Shown here in pieces: positions 45,778-55,009 of a stretch of 64,000 nucleotides of DNA. The stretch covers positions 310,001 to 374,000 of the forward strand of contig NZ_LR134313.1 in the NCBI RefSeq assembly GCF_900636765.1, in the 5' to 3' direction. Position 1 is the stretch's first letter; each line of letters begins with the position of its first letter. This stretch comes from Neisseria canis (GTDB taxonomy: Bacteria > Pseudomonadota > Gammaproteobacteria > Burkholderiales > Neisseriaceae). A program made the position numbers and the translations under genes. The notes beneath the pieces are model-generated. The model saw nothing but the letters and a program-made list of their open reading frames with translations, did no database searches and was not told the origin of the DNA.

Positions 45778-47247
45778 TCAGCTTGAGCAGCTCACGCAAA
45801 TGCCTGCCGCCCATTCGGGCGCGGGTTGGGCAAAATCGACGAACTCGGCCCGTTCTTCAAACGGGCTGTCTAAGCAGCGGCGCAAGCGTTCGATTTCGCC
45901 GAAGTGCCCTTGCTTGGCCTGTTCAATCGCTTGCTCCGCCAGATAATTGCGCAGCACATAAAGCGGGTTTACGGCATTCATACGCGCGGCGCGCGCTTGC
46001 GGATCGCTGTTTTCCGCCCGCAAACGGGTGCGGTAGCCGCCCAGCCACGAAATGAACGCTTCCATATTTTGCCCGCCGAACAAGGCGGCAAGTTTGGGCG
46101 GAACGGGTTCGCCGTGTGTATTGCCCGTTTCGCTCAAGTGCCTGAAGAATAATGTGAAATCAACTCGGCGGCCTTGCAGCACGTTAAACATATCGGTGAT
46201 TAATTCTTCGTCTTCTTTGCGCTCGGTTTGCAAACCCAGCTTGGCACGCATGTTTTTCAGATAGGCATTGCGGTAAAGATTGGGGAAAGCATCCAACACG
46301 GCCACCAAGCCGGCTTCTTCGCATAAAGGCAGAAAGCAGGATGCCAGCCGCGACAGGTTCCAATGCACCACATAAGGCTGCTCGTTATAGGCATAGCGCC
46401 CGCCCGAATCGGAATGGTTGCACACATGGCGGCGGTCGTAGGCATCAAGAAAACCGAACGGGCCGTAATCAATGGTCAGCCCCAGCGCCGACATATTGTC
46501 GGTGTTCAACACGCCGTGGCAAAAGCCCACAGCCTGCCACGCAGCCACCAAGCCGGCAGTACGCTCGGAAATGGTTTGCAACAAGGCGAGATAGGGCTGA
46601 TCGGCTTGTACGCATTCGGGAAAATGGTGCCGGATTAAAAAATCGGCTAAAGGTTGCAGATATTCGTGCATGCCCTTGTGGTAGAAATATTCGAAGTGGC
46701 CGAAGCGGATAAAGCTCGGCGCGATGCGGGTAACCACGGCGGCGGTTTCCGGCGTTTCGCGGAACACGGTATCATTGCTGCCGGCAATGCACAGCGCGCG
46801 CGTGGTGGGAATGTCCAAGCCGTACATGGCTTCGGAGCATAGGTACTCGCGGATTGAAGAACGCAACACGGCGCGGCCGTCGGCAAAGCGGGAAAACGGC
46901 GTTTTTCCTGCGCCTTTGAGCTGCCATTCCCATGCCTTGCCTTGCGCGTCTTCGCTTTGACCCAACAATACGGCGCGGCCGTCGCCCAATTGGCGCACAT
47001 ACACGCCGAATTGGTGGCCGCTGTATACGCTTGCCAAAGGTTGCGGCACATATTTTTTCGCGCTGCCGGCCAGCATGGCGAGCGTTTCGGGTGAGTCGAA
47101 AAAATCATCCGGCAAATTTAATGCCGCGGCCAAATCGTGGTTTTGCGCCACCCAATAAGGATCGCCCAAAGGCTCGGTTTTAACGCGGGCGTAGAAAATA
47201 TCGGGCAGCTCGGCAAACGCTGTTTCGTGTAATCGGAATGTGTGCAT
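45778..47247 (-). CDS. selO: Protein adenylyltransferase SelO (YdiU/UPF0061)
   Basis: 489 residues from ATG 47247 ([15 protein letters not shown]); the frame is open 58 codons further up without a family match. Pseudokinase fold with inverted ATP binding that AMPylates proteins in redox stress. [40 protein letters not shown] and [22 protein letters not shown] are family motifs. The extreme C-terminus CVSCSS corresponds to the Cys-x-Sec end of selenoprotein O, here with Cys in place of selenocysteine. Confidence 0.94.
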   Translation of the reverse strand: [489 protein letters not shown]

Positions 47248-47294
47248 GATGGAATGTCTTTGTAGATGTGTCGGTATTGTATAGCGAAACACAA

Positions 47295-47356
47295 TGCCTG
47301 TCTGAAAACGGGCCACGCGGATTTCTGCGAAGCCAAAATATCTTTTCAGACAGGCA
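47295..47356. repeat. Inverted DUS pair between tldD and selO
   Basis: DUS 47295-47306, complement 47345-47356, 38 nt apart, 28 bp after the tldD stop. Confidence 0.5.
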
Positions 47357-47383
47357 TTGTGCCGTTGCGGGCGCTCGGTTGGT

Positions 47384-48826
47384 TTAAGTCTCGCTGCCGC
47401 CCACGGTAAGCCCTTCGTCAATGCGCAAAGTCGGCTGCCCCACGCCCACGGGCACGCTTTGGCCGTCTTTGCCGCACACGCCTATGCCTTTGTCTAAAGC
47501 CATATCGTTACCAATCATGCTCACATGCTTCAACACTTCGGGGCCGTTGCCGATGATGGTAGCGCCTTTCACCGGATATTGCAGCTTGCCTTGCTCCACC
47601 CACCACGCTTCCGAAGCGCTGAACACAAACTTACCGCTGGTAATATCGACCTGGCCGCCGCCGAAGTTTACCGCGTAAATGCCTTTGTCGATCGAAGCAA
47701 TGATTTCTTCAGGGTCGTGCCCGCCGCTTTCCATAAACGTATTGGTCATACGCGGCATGGGCGCGGCTGCATAGCTTTCGCGCCTGCCGTTGCCGGTAAC
47801 CGGCACGCCCATCAGACGGGCATTGGTTTCGTCTTGCAGATAGCCGACCAAAATGCCGTCTTCAATCAGAACATTGCGTTTGGTTTCATTGCCTTCGTCA
47901 TCAATATTGAGCGAACCGCGCCGATCGGCAATGTCGCCCTGATCAATCACGGTAACACCTTTTGCTGCAACACGCTCGCCTATTCGGCCTGAAAAAGCGC
48001 TGGTTTCTTTGCGGTTGAAGTCGCCCTCCAAACCATGCCCCACCGCTTCATGCAGCAGCACGCCCGGCCAACCGCTGCCCAACACCACATTCATGGCTCC
48101 GGCGGGCGCAGGGCGCGCCTCCAAATTAATCAGCGCCTGCTTAACCGCCGTATCGACATAGCTTTTCAGCACTTCATCGCTGAAATAAGTCAGATCAAAG
48201 CGCCCGCCTCCGCCGGAGCTGCCCATTTCGCGCCGATCGCCCTGCTTGGCAATCACGGTTACGCTCAAGCGCACCAGCGGGCGGATATCGGCTGCATGTT
48301 TGCCGTCCAAACGGGCGATGTAAATCAAATCGTGCTCACAAGTCAGCCCCGCCATTACCTGCACAATGCGCGGGTCGGCCGCCTTAGCCAATGCCTCCAC
48401 TTTATTCAACAGCTCAACTTTGGCTGCAGAATCCAAACTGTGCATTGGATTAACCGTTTGATGCACCGCTTTCCCGCTTACCGGCAAAGGCACATGCACA
48501 CGCCCTTCCCCGCCGATCGAACCAATTGCGCGCACCGCCTCAGCCGAACGCGCAATGCTCTCCATGCTCAGATTATCCGCGTAAGCAAATGCCGTTTTTT
48601 CACCCGAAACTGCGCGCACACCGACGCCCTGATCAATCTGAAAGCTGCCGGATTTCACCATTCCCTCTTCCAGATGCCAGCTTTCAAAAGCCATGCGTTG
48701 GCAATAAATATCGGCGTAATCCACTTTGTTGGCACCGATAATGCCGAGGCTTTTTGCCAAGGCTTCAGGAGAAAGCTGATTGGCACCAAGCAGGTCCCGC
48801 ACAACGGTTTGATAAGTATTCTGCAT
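47384..48826 (-). CDS. tldD: Metalloprotease TldD
   Basis: 480 residues. The HExxxH zinc motif is HEAVGH (259-264) followed by GLEGDFNRK. Works with TldE (PmbA) to process peptides such as microcin B17 precursor and to degrade the CcdA antitoxin; tldE is not in the window. Followed by selO on the same strand. Confidence 0.95.
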   Translation of the reverse strand: MQNTYQTVVRDLLGANQLSPEALAKSLGIIGANKVDYADIYCQRMAFESWHLEEGMVKSGSFQIDQGVGVRAVSGEKTAFAYADNLSMESIARSAEAVRAIGSIGGEGRVHVPLPVSGKAVHQTVNPMHSLDSAAKVELLNKVEALAKAADPRIVQVMAGLTCEHDLIYIARLDGKHAADIRPLVRLSVTVIAKQGDRREMGSSGGGGRFDLTYFSDEVLKSYVDTAVKQALINLEARPAPAGAMNVVLGSGWPGVLLHEAVGHGLEGDFNRKETSAFSGRIGERVAAKGVTVIDQGDIADRRGSLNIDDEGNETKRNVLIEDGILVGYLQDETNARLMGVPVTGNGRRESYAAAPMPRMTNTFMESGGHDPEEIIASIDKGIYAVNFGGGQVDITSGKFVFSASEAWWVEQGKLQYPVKGATIIGNGPEVLKHVSMIGNDMALDKGIGVCGKDGQSVPVGVGQPTLRIDEGLTVGGSET

Positions 48827-48880
48827 ATTTGTTAAGCGTATTTAAGAATTTGAATTAGCTGGTGATTATACTGGATTTAA

Positions 48881-48913
48881 ATGTGCTTTAACATGCTGCT
48901 TAAATTCGCTAAA
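48881..48913 (+). repeat. Direct repeat flanking the Fur sRNA, left copy
   Basis: ATGTGCTTTAACATGCTGCT (then TAAATTCGCTAAA) resembles 49385-49416 at roughly 80 per cent; see the right copy. Confidence 0.5.
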
Positions 48914-49020
48914 TATACTGCATACAGAAATTTTATCGTTTGCACCGCTATTTTCTTATAATTTTTTTAATTACTTATCAATCAGTTACAAAAACAAAGC
49001 AAATTTACTTGATAAATATA

Positions 49021-49048
49021 TTGATAATTATTATCGTTTATGTATAAT
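49021..49048 (+). promoter_or_regulatory. Fur box overlapping sRNA promoter
   Basis: TGATAATTATTATCG (49022-49036) matches the 7-1-7 Fur consensus TGATAATNATTATCA at 14 of 15 positions. It overlaps the -35 TTGATA (49021-49026), with TATAAT (49043-49048) 16 bp on. Iron-bound Fur should block this promoter. Confidence 0.9.
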
Positions 49049-49054
49049 AAAACC

Positions 49055-49227
49055 CACTCAGTTATCCATAGCTGAGAGCCATTAAACATCAAAACATCTA
49101 TTCCCTTTTTTATTTAACCATATTGCTTTTTGGAGAATGCCTATCAGCTGAAACAATTCCCTTACCTCGAATACTCAAAACCGAAACCACACCACCCGTT
49201 GCCTGAAACAACGGGTGGTGTGGTTTT
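49055..49227 (+). ncRNA. nrrF: Fur-repressed sRNA, probable NrrF
   Basis: No open frame exists between tldD and the next gene, yet a Fur-controlled promoter and a perfect 16-bp terminator bracket about 173 nt. The 5' part can fold CTCAG...CTGAG (around 49057-49076); the middle is single-stranded and pyrimidine rich (TTCCCTTTTTTA). Size, Fur control and intergenic location match NrrF, the neisserial RyhB analogue that represses sdh and other iron-containing enzyme genes. Sequence identity to NrrF cannot be confirmed here, and exact ends are inferred. Confidence 0.78.
49185..49227 (+). terminator. Intrinsic terminator of the Fur-regulated sRNA
   Basis: AACCACACCACCCGTT (49185-49200) pairs perfectly with 49210-49225, 9-nt loop, ending in TTTT. 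There is no other gene it could serve. Confidence 0.92.
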
Positions 49228-49246
49228 ATAAAATTAAGAATCATGA

Positions 49247-49278
49247 TGCCTGTCTGAAAAGCAACTTTCAGACAGGCA
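49247..49278. terminator. Inverted DUS pair
   Basis: DUS 49247-49258, complement 49267-49278, 8-nt loop; a second transcription barrier after the sRNA. Confidence 0.65.
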
Positions 49279-49384
49279 TCTAAAAAGTGTTTCATAAATC
49301 CCAAGCATCACCACAAAAATGGACATTCCGCGAAGCGCCGCTTATCTTTTTGATTGTTTTTTCGATATAATTCCTCGATTTCGG

Positions 49385-49416
49385 ATGCGCTTTAACATTT
49401 GGCTTAAATGCTTAAA
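49385..49416 (+). repeat. Direct repeat flanking the Fur sRNA, right copy
   Basis: ATGCGCTTTAACATTTGGCT (then TAAATGCTTAAA) in the same orientation as 48881-48913; about 45 bp before the metallo-hydrolase start. Confidence 0.5.
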
Positions 49417-49461
49417 ACATCCTTGTTATTCATTCTAAACACTTAAACAACCGGTTGGAAA

Positions 49462-50427
49462 ATGCTCTCCTTTTTATTAAAACCCTATTTATTCTTGAAA
49501 ATGCTGCTCGGTCTGATCATTGTACCGGCCGGCGCACAAGCGGCACAATGCAGCCACAACAATTTGGATGTGGTCGTACTCGGTTCGGGCGGGCCCGAAT
49601 TAACCGATAAGCGCGCATCTACCGGTTATCTGGTGCGCGAAAACGGCAAAGCGCGGTTTATCGTTGATTTCGGCGCCGGCGCTTCCCTCAATTTTGAACG
49701 TGCGGGCGGTAAAATCAACGATTTGGAAGCCCTGCTGTTTACACACTTCCATGTCGATCATTCCAACGACCTGCCCGCATTGGTTAAAGCTTCTTTCTTC
49801 TCCGACCGCGAACGCGACCTGCCCATTTACGGCCCTACCGGCAACCACACCATTCCCACCACGCCCGAATTTATCGAGCGTCATTTCGGCGAACACGGCG
49901 TTTACCCCTATCTTTCGGATTTCCTGACCGGAGATGCCGCTTTTTCTATCAAACCGATTGCAGTAAATGCCGATAAAGCAAAGCCCCAATTGTTTGAAAC
50001 CAAAATCGCCGGCTTTACCCTGAAAGCCATTTCGGTAGAACACGGCCTGCTGCCTTCTTTGGGCTGGCGCATTGAAAAAGACGGCTGTTCCGTTACCGTG
50101 TCTGGCGACACCAGCAATGCAGGCAAAACGCTGGATATTTTGGCTAAAAACACCGATATATTTATCGCCCACAATGCCGTGCCTGAAAGCAGCAAAGATT
50201 CGATTGCTTTAAAACTACATATGCCGCCTTCTGAAATCGGCAGAATTGCCCGGAAAACCCAAAGCCGCAGCTTGGTGCTTTCCCACTTTATGCAGCGCAC
50301 GGTAAATGCCAAACCGGCCTCCACGTCTGCCATCCGCCAAAGTTATAAAGGGCCGCTTTCTTTTGCCGAAGACTGCGACATTTACTCTTTAAAAAGCGGC
50401 ATGAAAACCGGCAGCTGCAAACAATAA
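49462..50427 (+). CDS. Exported MBL-fold metallo-hydrolase
   Basis: 321 residues. A hydrophobic N-terminus with a likely signal peptide cleaved after AQA (LLGLIIVPAGAQA, about residue 27). HFHVDH (95-100) supplies zinc ligands, VSGDTSN and LSHFM provide the others. Resembles RNase Z/arylsulfatase-like periplasmic hydrolases; Neisseria RNase Z proper is cytoplasmic, so this is a different exported paralogue. Substrate unknown. Four cysteines, including one just after the signal cleavage, fit a periplasmic location. Confidence 0.85.
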   Translation: MLSFLLKPYLFLKMLLGLIIVPAGAQAAQCSHNNLDVVVLGSGGPELTDKRASTGYLVRENGKARFIVDFGAGASLNFERAGGKINDLEALLFTHFHVDHSNDLPALVKASFFSDRERDLPIYGPTGNHTIPTTPEFIERHFGEHGVYPYLSDFLTGDAAFSIKPIAVNADKAKPQLFETKIAGFTLKAISVEHGLLPSLGWRIEKDGCSVTVSGDTSNAGKTLDILAKNTDIFIAHNAVPESSKDSIALKLHMPPSEIGRIARKTQSRSLVLSHFMQRTVNAKPASTSAIRQSYKGPLSFAEDCDIYSLKSGMKTGSCKQ

Positions 50428-50460
50428 AGCTTTACGCTTATCGTTGAACCGCAAATAAGA

Positions 50461-50515
50461 ATGCCCGTCTGAAAACCGGCAACGCAACTGCGAAGCAAAG
50501 GTTTTCAGACAGGCA
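50461..50515. repeat. Diverged inverted DUS pair
   Basis: Left arm ATGCCCGTCTGAAA (50461) has one base altered; the right arm 50504-50515 is exact. Between convergent genes; probable terminator. Confidence 0.5.
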
Positions 50516-50532
50516 TTTAATCCGACAGCGCG

Positions 50533-51567
50533 TTACTGAATACTGTACCCTTTCAAATACTGAATACGTTCGCGGGTCATGCGCGTGCTGCACTGCAATT
50601 GCAGGTACTCCGCTTGTTGGGAATCGCCTGCACGGGCGGCCGCTTGGCGGCAGCTGTTATTTTTTTGGCTGATCCAATCACGCTGCTCGTTCAACAGCTC
50701 TTTACGCACGGTCTGATCCAGATTGTTCCAAATACGGTTGATTTCCCTATCCGCCGAATCATGGCTGTTGCGCGCCTGATCCACTTCGAATTCAGACAAA
50801 CCCGGTGAGCGCTCTGCGTCTGCCGGCGTAATGGTTTCCGCCTGCTGCTCCGAGAGTGGCGAAAAATCAAAAACAGATGATGCACTGTTATTTTCCAAAA
50901 TACTCTGCGGATCATTTTCAGACAGGGGTTGCGACTCTTCACTATTTGCCGCTTCGTTGCTCAATTGCTTCAACGCTTCTTCCCTTGCAACCGGCTTGCC
51001 GTCTATCAGCACATGATTTTTTACACCGTAAGGCAAAAGCAGCGCAGACACGGCATCGGCGGTATTGTTCAAGTCATCTATCAAACTGATACTCACCCCG
51101 CCGTCACCGGGCATGGCCTTATAGCGCAGGGTTTGGGTGAATACACCGTTACCGTTATAAGCAGTTTTGCCGCTGCCTACATAGCGCTGAAGAATACTGT
51201 TGGGATCTTCCTTGCCGTAAATCAAAGGCAGGTTGCTGTGGGCGGTTTGCAAAACGGCATAAGGCACGGTTATGCTGAGCTGCGCGGAACAGACCGGATG
51301 GGTTTCCGTGGTAGCCGCAGCATTTTCCAACGTAATGTTCAATTCACTGCCGGCAGCAATCACTTTGTCGGCATCCACATATTGACGGTTGTCATGCTGG
51401 GAATAATGGCGCGCTTTTTGTTTGATCGTATCCTGAATCAAAGTGCGCACATTTTGTAAAACCGCAGGGTCGTTACACGCTAGCGGCGTATTCTGCTTCT
51501 GCTTATCATCACCACATGCGGCAAGCGACGCGGCAATCACTGTAAAGGTCAGCAGTTTTTTATACAT
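50533..51567 (-). CDS. Lipoprotein with C-terminal LprI/DUF1311 domain
   Basis: 344 residues. Lipobox SLAAC with Cys18. The N-terminal domain (about 25-180) has two cysteines likely bonded (C31, C95). Low-complexity Ser/Asn/Glu linker (about 205-255). The C-terminal LprI domain contains ADREINRIWNNLDQ, LLNEQRDWISQKNNSC and LQCSTRMTRERIQYL. DUF1311/LprI proteins include a lysozyme inhibitor, so cell-wall protection against host lysozyme is possible but unproven. No operon partner. Confidence 0.85.
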   Translation of the reverse strand: MYKKLLTFTVIAASLAACGDDKQKQNTPLACNDPAVLQNVRTLIQDTIKQKARHYSQHDNRQYVDADKVIAAGSELNITLENAAATTETHPVCSAQLSITVPYAVLQTAHSNLPLIYGKEDPNSILQRYVGSGKTAYNGNGVFTQTLRYKAMPGDGGVSISLIDDLNNTADAVSALLLPYGVKNHVLIDGKPVAREEALKQLSNEAANSEESQPLSENDPQSILENNSASSVFDFSPLSEQQAETITPADAERSPGLSEFEVDQARNSHDSADREINRIWNNLDQTVRKELLNEQRDWISQKNNSCRQAAARAGDSQQAEYLQLQCSTRMTRERIQYLKGYSIQ

Positions 51568-51609
51568 GATCTAGTTTCCGATTATCAAAAAATAAGCGCT
51601 ATCATAGCA

Positions 51610-51647
51610 AAAAGCACTTGAAACAGGTAAGCGTTTCAAGTGCTTTT
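51610..51647. terminator. Bidirectional intrinsic terminator after gltS
   Basis: AAAGCACTTGAAA (51611-51623) pairs with TTTCAAGTGCTTT (51634-51646), A tract on one side and T tract on the other, 16 bp past the gltS stop. Confidence 0.9.
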
Positions 51648-51662
51648 CAGTTTACTTGCCGA

Positions 51663-52904
51663 TTATTTGAGGAAGTTAACAAAAGTCTGCAAGATAACAA
51701 CGTTAATCAAATCAACAAAGAAGGCACCCACCATCGGCACAATCAAGAATGCTTTATGAGAAGGGCCGAAACGCTCGGTAATCGATTGCATGTTGGCAAC
51801 CGCAGTAGGCGTTGCACCCAAACCGAAGCCGCAATGGCCGGCGGCCAAAACCGCTGAATCGTAATTGCGGCCCATAACATTGTAGGTAACAAAAGAAGCA
51901 AACAAAATCATCACTATGGTTTGCACCACCAAAATCGCCGTTACCGGGCCGGCCAATCCGGTCAGCTCCCACAGCTTCAAATTCAACAAAGCCATTGCCA
52001 AAAAGAGCGACAAAGAGGCGTTACCGAACACGTCGATAGCCCGGTCAAACATATTGAATTTGAAAACAATGGTCAAAATATTGCGCAGAATCACACCGCC
52101 GCCCAAAGCCCAAACGAATTTCGGCAAATCGAATAAATGCTCCTTATCGATACCGTCCATCACTTCGGCAAAAGCCAAACATGCAGCAAACATAGCCAAT
52201 GTTTCAATAGCCGAGCTCGCTGTAATCAAACGCGATTGATCGGGATGCTCGAACACATCATCCGCATTTTGGTCAGAGCCCGAAGCGATTTGCGCATGAG
52301 CAACGGCCTTCAACTCAGCATCGCCTTGAGGCTTTCTCCCCATTTTATTCAACAATCGGCGGGCAACCGGACCGCCTATCAAGCCGCCGAATACCAAACC
52401 GAAAGTCGCGCTGGCAATGCCCAAGCCGGTAGCACCCACCACACCATGTTCTTTTTCAAACAAAGGCCCCCATGCACCCGCCGTGCCGTGACCGCCTGTT
52501 AATGTAATGGAACCGGTAATCAGGCCGAGCAGCGGGTCCAAACCGAATGCACTCGCCATACCGACACCTACCACGTTTTGTACGATAATGTAGCAGCCGA
52601 CTACAAAAGTAAATAAAACCAATGGAAATCCACCTGCTTTTAAGCGCGAGAAATCTGCACTCAAGCCGATGGAAATAAAGAAAATCAACATAAAAGCATC
52701 TTGCAACGGCTTCTCAAATTTGAAGCTGACGCCATAGAATGCGTGCAGAACATAAAGAACAGCAGCGGCAACCAACCCTCCGGCTACCGGCTCCGGAATA
52801 TTGAAATCTCGTAAGAATTTGATTTTATTAACCATCAGTTTACCAAACAGCAGCACGATGGTCGCGGCAATCAGCGTGTAATAGCTGTTGAATACCCATT
52901 CCAT
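51663..52904 (-). CDS. gltS: Sodium/glutamate symporter
   Basis: 413 residues, about ten helices. GSITLTGGHGTAGAWG and GHCGFGLGATPTAVANMQ are the two family signature loops. Imports glutamate with Na(+). Located next to glnA on the same strand, linking glutamate uptake with glutamine synthesis. AAAGAGAAAAC lies upstream of the ATG. Confidence 0.95.
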   Translation of the reverse strand: MEWVFNSYYTLIAATIVLLFGKLMVNKIKFLRDFNIPEPVAGGLVAAAVLYVLHAFYGVSFKFEKPLQDAFMLIFFISIGLSADFSRLKAGGFPLVLFTFVVGCYIIVQNVVGVGMASAFGLDPLLGLITGSITLTGGHGTAGAWGPLFEKEHGVVGATGLGIASATFGLVFGGLIGGPVARRLLNKMGRKPQGDAELKAVAHAQIASGSDQNADDVFEHPDQSRLITASSAIETLAMFAACLAFAEVMDGIDKEHLFDLPKFVWALGGGVILRNILTIVFKFNMFDRAIDVFGNASLSLFLAMALLNLKLWELTGLAGPVTAILVVQTIVMILFASFVTYNVMGRNYDSAVLAAGHCGFGLGATPTAVANMQSITERFGPSHKAFLIVPMVGAFFVDLINVVILQTFVNFLK

Positions 52905-53143
52905 AAGTTTTCTCTTTCCTTAGTTGATGTTTTCTTAAAGCATTTTTCAGTGCAAACACATGAAAGGCGGAATATTAGGGGAAGAGTTAAAATTTGTCAA
53001 AGAACTTTGGTATTTTTATTTCAGCAAACAGATTTTTTGAGCGTTTTTTATTAAAATATAAACAACATCAACAGCTTTGTAGCAGGAATATTTCAGACAG
53101 GCATTGTAAATTTTTTCTAACCCGATGTTGGAATGCCTGTCTG
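52905..53143. other. Non-coding gap between gltS and glnA terminator
   Basis: AT-rich and without a gene. It holds the gltS promoter and most of a spaced inverted DUS pair (53092-53103 and 53134-53145). Confidence 0.6.
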
Positions 53144-53174
53144 AAAAAAGCCTGGATAGTCAAACTATCCAGGC
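53144..53174 (-). terminator. Intrinsic terminator of glnA
   Basis: On the minus strand GCCTGGATAGT pairs with ACTATCCAGGC (53164-53174 with 53150-53160), 3-nt loop, followed by six T. It begins about 84 bp after the glnA stop. Confidence 0.88.
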
Positions 53175-53257
53175 CCATAATTTATTCAATCTATCTTTGA
53201 ATTCAATACTATTGAACTTCCCGAAAATACTTGTTGCGTAGTTACGGTACTCAATTT

Positions 53258-54676
53258 TTACAGCGAATAATACATTTCAAATTCCAGCGGATGCGGTGCC
53301 ATGCGGATGCGTTTCACGTCTTCCGATTTAAACGCGATGTAGCTGTCGATCCAATCTTTGCTGAACACGCCGCCGCGCAACAAAAATTCGTGGTCGGCTT
53401 TCAATGCCTCCAAAGCCTCTTCGAGCGAAGCGCACACAGTCGGCACCAATGCGTCTTCTTCAGGCGGCAGGTCGTAGAGGTTTTTATCGGCCGGGTCGCC
53501 CGGGTGGATTTTGTTTTGAATGCCGTCCAAACCTGCCATCAGCAAGGCGGCGAAGCACAAGTAGGGGTTGGCGGTCGGGTCGGGGAAGCGCGCTTCGATG
53601 CGGCGGGCTTTGCTGCTGTTCACCGACGGAATGCGGATGGAAGCCGAGCGGTTTTTGGCGGAATAAGCCAGCTTAGTCGGCGCTTCGAAGTGCGGCACCA
53701 AACGCTTGTAGGAATTGGTGGAGGGGTTGGTAATCGCATTCAACGCTTTGGCATGCTTGATGATACCGCCGATATAATAAAGCGCGGTTTCAGACAGGCC
53801 TGCGTAGCCATCTCCGGCAAACAGGTTTTGGCCGTCTTTCCAAATGGATTGGTGAACGTGCATGCCGCTGCCGTTGTCGCCCATAATCGGCTTGGGCATG
53901 AAGGTGGCGGTTTTGCCGAAATTGTGTGCCACGTTCCAAATCACGTATTTCATGTCTTGCGTCCAGTCGGCGCGTTTCAGCAGGGTGCTGAATTTGGTGC
54001 CGATTTCCATTTGCGTACCGGTGCCGACTTCGGCGTGATGCACTTCGACGGGAATGCCGATTTCTTCTAAAACCGTTACCATTGCCGAACGCAAGTCTTG
54101 GCCGGAATCCACCGGTGCCACAGGCGCATAACCGCCTTTTACGGTCGGGCGGTGGCCGGTGTTTTGGCCGTCTAAATGCAGGCCGCTGCTCCATGCGCCG
54201 CTTTCGGAAGTGATTTCGAAACGCGCTTTGTGCATGTGGGTTTCAAATTCGATGCCGTCGAACACGAAAAATTCAGGTTCGGGGCCGAAGAATGCGGTGT
54301 CGCCGATACCGGAAGATTTCAGGTAGGCTTCGGCGCGGCGGGCGATGGAGCGCGGGTCGCGGTCGTAGCCCTGGCCGTTGGCGGGGTCGATGACGTCGCA
54401 GGTCAAAACGAGGGTGGCATCGTCGTAGAAAGGGTCGATGTAGGCGGTGGAAGCGTCGGGGCGCAGCTGCATGTCGGAAGCCTGTATGCCTTTCCAGCCG
54501 CCGATAGACGAGCCGTCGAAAGCTTGGCCGTTTTCAAACCATTCTTCGGGGTCGTCCAAAACAACGCGCGAGGGAATCGTGAAGTGGTGCTGTTTGCCTT
54601 TGGTATCGGTAAAGCGCAAATCAACGAAACGTATTTCGTTTTCTTCGATTAACCGCACAACATCTTTGATAGACAT
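53258..54676 (-). CDS. glnA: Glutamine synthetase, type I
   Basis: Joins ammonia to glutamate using ATP. 472 residues from the ATG 54676, with GGAG 9 nt upstream; an ATG five codons earlier adds MENNN and its own ribosome site is inside that extension. [12 protein letters not shown] (53-64), [10 protein letters not shown] (131-140), [13 protein letters not shown] and [10 protein letters not shown] are GS motifs. The adenylylation Tyr is Y401 in NLYDLPPEE, so GlnE-type control is expected. A degenerate DUS lies in the coding region near 53788. Confidence 0.97.
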   Translation of the reverse strand: MSIKDVVRLIEENEIRFVDLRFTDTKGKQHHFTIPSRVVLDDPEEWFENGQAFDGSSIGGWKGIQASDMQLRPDASTAYIDPFYDDATLVLTCDVIDPANGQGYDRDPRSIARRAEAYLKSSGIGDTAFFGPEPEFFVFDGIEFETHMHKARFEITSESGAWSSGLHLDGQNTGHRPTVKGGYAPVAPVDSGQDLRSAMVTVLEEIGIPVEVHHAEVGTGTQMEIGTKFSTLLKRADWTQDMKYVIWNVAHNFGKTATFMPKPIMGDNGSGMHVHQSIWKDGQNLFAGDGYAGLSETALYYIGGIIKHAKALNAITNPSTNSYKRLVPHFEAPTKLAYSAKNRSASIRIPSVNSSKARRIEARFPDPTANPYLCFAALLMAGLDGIQNKIHPGDPADKNLYDLPPEEDALVPTVCASLEEALEALKADHEFLLRGGVFSKDWIDSYIAFKSEDVKRIRMAPHPLEFEMYYSL

Positions 54677-55009
54677 GTTGTTGTTCTCCATAAACTCAAA
54701 TCATTCAATAATATTTTTCTGCCGTGCCTTATACAGCCGCAGCATCCATAAGTATTCCTACTAACCTGAGGATTGTTTCAGAGCGCATTTGTGCCGTCAA
54801 TATAAATCATATCTGCCAAACCGGCTGCTTTTTTTAATTTTTTAAAAACAAAAAGATAGCTTCACCCGAAATGTGGCGGACCGGAGCACACCGCAGGAGC
54901 GGATTCAATATGCCTGTCTGAAAGAACAGGTTAAACCCTTTCAGACAGGCTTCATCTTATACAATCTTTGCCCCATAATAATGAAAATCGACTTGAACGC
55001 AAAAATATC
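54677..55009. promoter_or_regulatory. Divergent glnA/aroE intergenic region (333 bp)
   Basis: No gene seen. Contains the glnA promoter on the minus strand (a TTGACG at about 54799 is a candidate -35) and a DUS at 54911-54922 with a diverged inverted partner near 54939-54950 before aroE. No sigma54 site is evident. Confidence 0.5.

Noticed and set aside
54677..55009. Sigma54/NtrC-type promoter for glnA
   Set aside because: No TGGCAC-N5-TTGC element found on the minus strand; only a sigma70-like TTGACG is seen.
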